Assembly: GCA_002343775.1 (NCBI GenBank)
Contig: DDSH01000026.1
Coordinates: 1 to 64,000, forward strand
Direction: 5' to 3'
DNA length: 64,000 bases
From: Anaerolineales bacterium UBA2395
GTDB taxonomy: Bacteria; Chloroflexota; Anaerolineae; Anaerolineales; Villigracilaceae
Of this stretch, positions 60,176-64,000 are shown one piece after another. How positions within the stretch are numbered: position 1 is the first letter of the stretch; each line of letters opens with the position of its first letter. The notes under the pieces are model-generated. The model saw only the letters and a list, made by a program, of their open reading frames with translations. It was not told the origin of the DNA and searched no databases. The translations under genes were made by a program, and so were the position numbers.

Positions 60176-62650
60176 ATGACGGAAACCAGCGAAAACTCAC
60201 AAAAATCAGAAGCAAACGAGACGGAAAAACCCGGACCCGGCGTCTCGCTTGTCGCTGTACCACCGCCCGCCACTGCGTCTCCGCCCAAGGATGAGGCAGC
60301 GTCAGGCAATCAGGCAGCCGCGGAAAAACCCAGCGAGCCCGTCAAACCTCCCGCGCAGGAGGCATCCAAACCTGTTGGCGAATCAAATCCAGGGAAGATC
60401 GCCAGTACCGTCAAAGCCGCCGCTCCTGAAGCCGAAACACGCGCCATGCGTGCCGAAGTGCGCCCGCATGCTTTTGTCGTCATGCCGTTCGGGAAGAAAA
60501 AGGGGACGGATGGTCAGCCATTCGATTTCAATGCCATTTACAACACCCTGATCAAACCGGCATTGGAAGAGGCTGGCTTCGAGCCGTTCCGCGCCGACGA
60601 AGAAACCGCCTCCGGCGACATCCTGACTGACATGTTCCAGGAACTCCTGCTGGCAGATATGGTGTTGTGCGACCTGAGTATCGACAATGCCAATGCCTTT
60701 TACGAACTGGGCATTCGCCATGCGCTGCGAAAACGCGGCGTGGTTCACATCCAGGCGGGGCGCGCTTATATGCCGTTCGACATTTTCAACGTCCGCACAC
60801 TGCCGTACCACATCACCCGTGAAGGCATCCCAGACCCGGAATACATCCGCAGCGATATCAAAGCCATTGCGCGCATGGTGCGCGATACGTGGGCATCTGA
60901 CCGTGATGCGATCCACAGCCCGATCTACAATCTGCTCTCCGGGTTGAAGGAACCCGAACGAAAGAGCCTGCAAACTCCACTGGCAACCGGATTCTGGCGT
61001 GAGTACAACGAATGGAAAGAAAAGGTCAATATCGCCCAGCGCCAAAAGCACATTGGCGATATTCTGCTGCTCACCGAGGAGATCAGCAACCCCCTCATCC
61101 GCGAGGAAGCTGTCGGCGATGTGGGACGCGCCCTCGCAAACCTGGGACGCTACGAACTTGCTCTGGCACAATTCCGCAAAGGCTTGGAGGTCAACTCTGC
61201 CAATTTGGAATTCCGCCGCGAAGAAGCCTTCCATCTCAACCGCATCGGGCGCGTGGATGAAGCTATCGTCAAGATCGAGAGCATTCTGGCAGATTTTCCC
61301 AACGACAGCGCATCCATCACTTACCTTGGGCGTATCTACAAAGAGATGTGGGCAACTTCATGGAAGCGGATCCGCAATGCCAACGAAAAGATGCGGATCG
61401 CCTTTGAATCCTATCACTGGCTGATCAAGTCGGTGGATATTTACATGAAGGGTTTCAAGATCGACCTGAACGAGTATTACCCCGGCATCAACGCATTCAC
61501 CCTTTCCATGCTGGCTGTCCATCTCACAGACAAATTCGGCAGGGAAAAATCGCCCGACCCGGATGTTACCCGCATCCGCAAGACGCTGCCCACTCTGCGC
61601 AATACGCTTCTTTTTGGACTGGAAAGCCGCATCGCTCTTGAAGGCGACAAAGCAGATTACTGGACGCTGGTCTCCTATGCTGAGTTAAAACTGCTCACCA
61701 GCGAAGACATCGACGCCATCATCCGCGCGTACCGCAAGGCGATCACTGCCTCGCGGCGCAATCTTTTCTTCCTCAATTCCTCACTGGCTCAATTGGAGAT
61801 CATCAAAGATATGGGGCTGCGCCCCCGCTTCGTCAAGGCGAGCATCAAACTGATCGAAGAGGAAATCTCCCGTGTCAATCAGGGGGAATATGGAGAGGCA
61901 GTTCCACAGACAAAATCACTCAGAAAGAAACATGAGGACGGACGAGCCCTGCTCTTCACCGGCTATATGGTGGATTATCCGCGCAAAAGCAAGAAGGTAT
62001 TCCCACCTGAAAAAGAAAACGAGATCCGGCAGGAGATCCGCAAAAAGATCGACAAATTCAAGCCGGGAGCCGAAGACCGCGCCTTCCTTGCCGGTCTTTC
62101 CGCCGGAAGCGAGATCATCTTTGCCGAGCTATGCACAGAGATGGGCTTGAAGACGAAAGTCTACCTTCCCATGTCTGAGGCAGCCTATGTGCGTGAATTC
62201 ATTTCCCCTGCCGGAGAAGCCTGGGTGGACCGATTCTACAAGATCCGCAACCACCCGCTCGTCAGCGAGATTCACCAGGTCGAAGCGCTTGGAGAACCCA
62301 AGGAAGGCGACGACCTGCATGAGCGAAACAACCGCTGGGCGTTATATTCAGCCCTCGGACGCTGCGGCATTGGCAAAGTCCGCCTGATCGCCGTTGCGAA
62401 CGAGACCATCTTCGGCGGCGACCGCGACATCGCCCTGACCCGTCATATGATCGAATTGATGCGAGAGATGGGCGGTGCAGTGAACTTCATCAACCCATCG
62501 ACCTTCATCTACAATGTCATCGACAACGCCCTCGAACGGCTGATGAGCGATGCCAAACCCATCCTCCAGAGCGCGAAGCCGCACAAGAAGCCCCAGCCAT
62601 CAACCAGCATTCTTAAGAAGCGCGGCAGCTCCGGCAATAGCACTTCGTAA
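60176..62650 (+). CDS. NDT/TIR-like, TRAFs-binding/TPR and SLOG-like domain protein
   Basis: An 824-residue protein. A Pro/Ala-rich tail (1-90) leads into an N-glycosidase-like domain (95-220): HAFVVMPFGKKKG, DMVLCDLSIDNANAFYELGI with Glu177 placed like the catalytic Glu of nucleoside deoxyribosyltransferases and TIR-like domains. Helical repeats follow (about 260-570), resembling the TRAFs-binding (DUF4071) TPR module. The C-terminal 220 residues (LLFTGYMVDYPRK, AFLAGLSAGSEIIFAELC, GDRDIALTRHMIELMREMGG) fit a SLOG-type Rossmann domain that binds nucleotide ligands. SLOG domains work with SLATT proteins in bacterial conflict systems, and such a gene is next to it. Confidence 0.8.
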   Translation: MTETSENSQKSEANETEKPGPGVSLVAVPPPATASPPKDEAASGNQAAAEKPSEPVKPPAQEASKPVGESNPGKIASTVKAAAPEAETRAMRAEVRPHAFVVMPFGKKKGTDGQPFDFNAIYNTLIKPALEEAGFEPFRADEETASGDILTDMFQELLLADMVLCDLSIDNANAFYELGIRHALRKRGVVHIQAGRAYMPFDIFNVRTLPYHITREGIPDPEYIRSDIKAIARMVRDTWASDRDAIHSPIYNLLSGLKEPERKSLQTPLATGFWREYNEWKEKVNIAQRQKHIGDILLLTEEISNPLIREEAVGDVGRALANLGRYELALAQFRKGLEVNSANLEFRREEAFHLNRIGRVDEAIVKIESILADFPNDSASITYLGRIYKEMWATSWKRIRNANEKMRIAFESYHWLIKSVDIYMKGFKIDLNEYYPGINAFTLSMLAVHLTDKFGREKSPDPDVTRIRKTLPTLRNTLLFGLESRIALEGDKADYWTLVSYAELKLLTSEDIDAIIRAYRKAITASRRNLFFLNSSLAQLEIIKDMGLRPRFVKASIKLIEEEISRVNQGEYGEAVPQTKSLRKKHEDGRALLFTGYMVDYPRKSKKVFPPEKENEIRQEIRKKIDKFKPGAEDRAFLAGLSAGSEIIFAELCTEMGLKTKVYLPMSEAAYVREFISPAGEAWVDRFYKIRNHPLVSEIHQVEALGEPKEGDDLHERNNRWALYSALGRCGIGKVRLIAVANETIFGGDRDIALTRHMIELMREMGGAVNFINPSTFIYNVIDNALERLMSDAKPILQSAKPHKKPQPSTSILKKRGSSGNSTS

Positions 62651-62651
62651 T

Positions 62652-62689
62652 AAAAATGAGACCCGCCTCACTCGACGGGTCTCATTTTT
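62652..62689. terminator. Bidirectional terminator closing the TIR-SLATT-SLOG operon
   Basis: AAAAATGAGACCCG (62652-62665) pairs perfectly with CGGGTCTCATTTTT (62676-62689). Confidence 0.9.
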
Positions 62690-63138
62690 GAAAGCACCTT
62701 TTCATTGGGATAGGGCCAGATCTCACCCCTGACCCCTTTGGCAAGGAAAAAATCCCCGGCTCGCACAGTTTCCGGACCTTCCAACGTATGGACAGTCACC
62801 ATCTGAGATTCGTCCCCGCCTGTCACCTCAGATAATGGAACGAGAAGGGTAACTGCCCGTTTCACACACAACCCCGGACCCACCACAACGTACGTATCGT
62901 CGAAAATCTTCGCATCGATGGGCCAGTAATCATCGGGGGCGTCCATTTCACTGATCAGAAAATCACCCTTCTTCGCAGTTAGAACAGACCCCCAAGGCGT
63001 TTTCACTTCCATGGTCTGAGGCTCGTTCTCACGCGGCATAAAAGGGGTCGCCCGCCGCACCAGCATATTTCGATACGGCTTGAAATTCAAGGTCGCTAGA
63101 ATCGGGTCGTCAGATTTCAGATCGATCGGCTCGCTCAA
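62668..63138 (-). CDS. PGDYG-like protein
   Basis: A 156-residue protein with two similar halves. Each has a small beta unit: AKKGDFLISEMDAPDDYWPID with IFDDTYVVV, and RAGDFFLAKGVRGEIWPYP. The pattern resembles the PGDYG domain. The function of the family is unknown. The start is TTG 63138, supported by AAGGAG 6 bases upstream; no ATG is usable. Its stop lies in the loop of the operon terminator, so it converges on the preceding operon. Confidence 0.6.
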   Translation of the reverse strand: MSEPIDLKSDDPILATLNFKPYRNMLVRRATPFMPRENEPQTMEVKTPWGSVLTAKKGDFLISEMDAPDDYWPIDAKIFDDTYVVVGPGLCVKRAVTLLVPLSEVTGGDESQMVTVHTLEGPETVRAGDFFLAKGVRGEIWPYPNEKVLSKMRPVE

Positions 63139-63259
63139 TGTCAGCTCCTTGGCAAGAAATGGATAGGTACAATTTTAAACGAAAATCCACATAAAAAGGG
63201 ACTCAATTACTTCCTTGTAATGCTCCTGCTCTTATGCTATAAGTGGACAGGCACACAAT

Positions 63260-63859
63260 ATGAACAAACTCATCGTCATTGCGGGCGCGAGCGGCGTGGG
63301 AAAGACGACGCTGGCAAATGCCCTCTGCAAAAACTACGATTTTGCCACTGCCTATGAACAACATGCCGAGCGTCCGTTTCAGGCGCTCTTCAAGCGGGAT
63401 GTTAAATTCGCCCTCGCCAACCAAGTCGATTATCTACTGTATCGCGCAGAGCAGGAACGCCAATTACGCACCAGCGGCAAGCCGGTTTTGATGGATGGCG
63501 GCTTGGACCTGGACTTTTACGGATTCACACGCCTCTTCCATGCGAAAGGCTGGCTCGACAACCCCAGTTTCGACCTGTGCCGCCGCTTCCACGCCCTGAC
63601 CCGCAGCCTGCTGCCACCACCAGACTTGATCATCGCCTTGAGCGCGGACTCAAACACCGTCCGCGAGAGATTGGCTGCCAGAAACAGGATCAACATCGCG
63701 TCTGGGGAAGATGCGAAGCTGCTCGAGGGATTCGTCAACGACTGGCTGGCATCCATCTCACCGGAAAAAATCCTGCGCATCGATGTCTCGAGCGAAAGTG
63801 CCGACTATCCCGTCAGCGTCCCGCTCATCCTTGATAAAATCAAGGACATTGGAGAATAG
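63260..63859 (+). CDS. Deoxynucleoside-kinase-like P-loop protein
   Basis: A 199-residue P-loop kinase. Walker A is AGASGVGKTTLA. The segment AYEQHAERPFQALFKRDVKF followed by ALANQVDYLLYRAEQER is the pattern of deoxynucleoside kinases (dAK/dGK: E-x-P-F-x-x-F-Y-D and FxxQ). The next motif, MDGGLDLDFYGF, replaces the DRS motif of dNKs, so substrate specificity may differ. It likely phosphorylates a nucleoside or a similar small molecule. Divergent from the PGDYG-like gene; the next gene starts directly after the stop. Confidence 0.75.
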   Translation: MNKLIVIAGASGVGKTTLANALCKNYDFATAYEQHAERPFQALFKRDVKFALANQVDYLLYRAEQERQLRTSGKPVLMDGGLDLDFYGFTRLFHAKGWLDNPSFDLCRRFHALTRSLLPPPDLIIALSADSNTVRERLAARNRINIASGEDAKLLEGFVNDWLASISPEKILRIDVSSESADYPVSVPLILDKIKDIGE

Positions 63860-64000
63860 ATGGAAAACATCGACGAATGCAAACACCAGACCAGCGGCAC
63901 ACCAAAGTACAGATTAACCAACGCAAACGTCTTCGTCTCACCGGGCGGATTCCATTATATAGATCACCTCGACCCGATGGAAGAGATTTCGCCGGAGATC
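63860..64000 (+). CDS. 5' end of a gene cut by the window edge
   Basis: ATG 63860 opens directly after the kinase stop codon and stays open for 47 codons to the window end. The visible N terminus (SGTPKYRLTNANVFVSPGG, then FHYIDHLDPMEE) is not recognised. GGAG at 63851-63854 serves as ribosome binding site, and the abutting start suggests co-transcription with the kinase gene. Confidence 0.6.
   Translation, partial: MENIDECKHQTSGTPKYRLTNANVFVSPGGFHYIDHLDPMEEISPEI

Noticed and set aside
1..64000. CRISPR arrays, tRNA and rRNA genes, insertion sequences
   Set aside because: No regular direct-repeat array, no cloverleaf with T-arm motif, no rRNA and no transposase were recognised by eye. A computed search could still find a tRNA.

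Overview
The window looks like a chromosomal contig from a Gram-positive-like but lipoprotein-rich anaerobe of the phylum Chloroflexota, most likely class Anaerolineae. I infer this from the Pro/Thr-rich lipoprotein linkers, the style of the TIR-WD40 and penicillin-acylase proteins, a Ctc-type L25, and -10 boxes (TATAAT) lying very close to start codons. No rRNA marker is present, so placement rests on gene content only. Base composition is moderately GC-rich and even, except for the first 2 kb, which is clearly AT-rich.

Layout. (1) 1-1.9 kb: end of an integron-type cassette array with an attC site at 1049-1127. It carries a lipoprotein cassette and an AlkC-like DNA repair cassette, followed by a short unexplained ORF and a terminator. 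(2) 2.3-11.5 kb: a NarX/NarL-like two-component pair, then a respiratory molybdoenzyme operon (TorD chaperone, Tat-exported Mo subunit, four-cluster FeS subunit, membrane anchor, dedicated TatA). A structured leader RNA with a terminator follows, and then fmdE and an orphan TAXI binding protein. (3) 11.7-19 kb: EamA transporter, HAD phosphatase, and a tightly overlapping six-gene operon (membrane metalloprotease, DsbA-like/cyclophilin fusion, PrsW protease, tRNA m1A methyltransferase, zinc-ribbon protein, CoA-type Nudix). (4) 19-33.8 kb: rplY/ctc, membrane proteins, a spermidine-synthase-like fusion, a fabG-asp23-nusB-tatA/B-tatC operon, a large lipoprotein with a glycosidase-like barrel, penicillin acylase, VanZ, ExoD and mnmA. 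(5) 33.9-44 kb: a YtcJ amidohydrolase with two Opp-type permeases and a binding protein but no ATPase, a YfbK-like vWA lipoprotein, a FAD oxidoreductase and a GH13 glucosidase. (6) 44-46.3 kb: an ECF sigma/soluble zinc anti-sigma pair divergent from a predicted selenocysteine-containing glutaredoxin-like protein and a TlpA thioredoxin. Both directions carry the same bipartite motif. (7) 46.3-49.3 kb: alaS, preceded by an alanine-rich leader peptide and a terminator with a perfect antiterminator pairing. (8) 49.4-54.2 kb: assorted housekeeping and membrane genes. (9) 54.4-62.7 kb: a four-gene operon encoding a C39-like peptidase with SH3 domains, a TIR-TM-WD40 protein, a SLATT/DUF4231-like 2TM protein, and an NDT/TIR-like plus TPR plus SLOG-like protein. 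It ends in a strong terminator. (10) 62.7-64 kb: a PGDYG-like protein, a deoxynucleoside-kinase-like P-loop protein and a truncated gene.

How the parts may work together. Region 2 senses a redox or oxyanion cue, builds and exports a Mo-dependent reductase, and seems to tie fmdE expression to a small ligand, possibly the molybdenum cofactor. Region 6 reads as a self-regulated thiol-stress regulon whose output is a selenoprotein. Region 7 is a classical ribosome-stalling attenuator for alanyl-tRNA synthetase. Region 9 is my best candidate for a little-described immune or cell-death system, in which NAD- or nucleotide-processing domains are wired to a membrane effector. These functional links are inferences from sequence and context.
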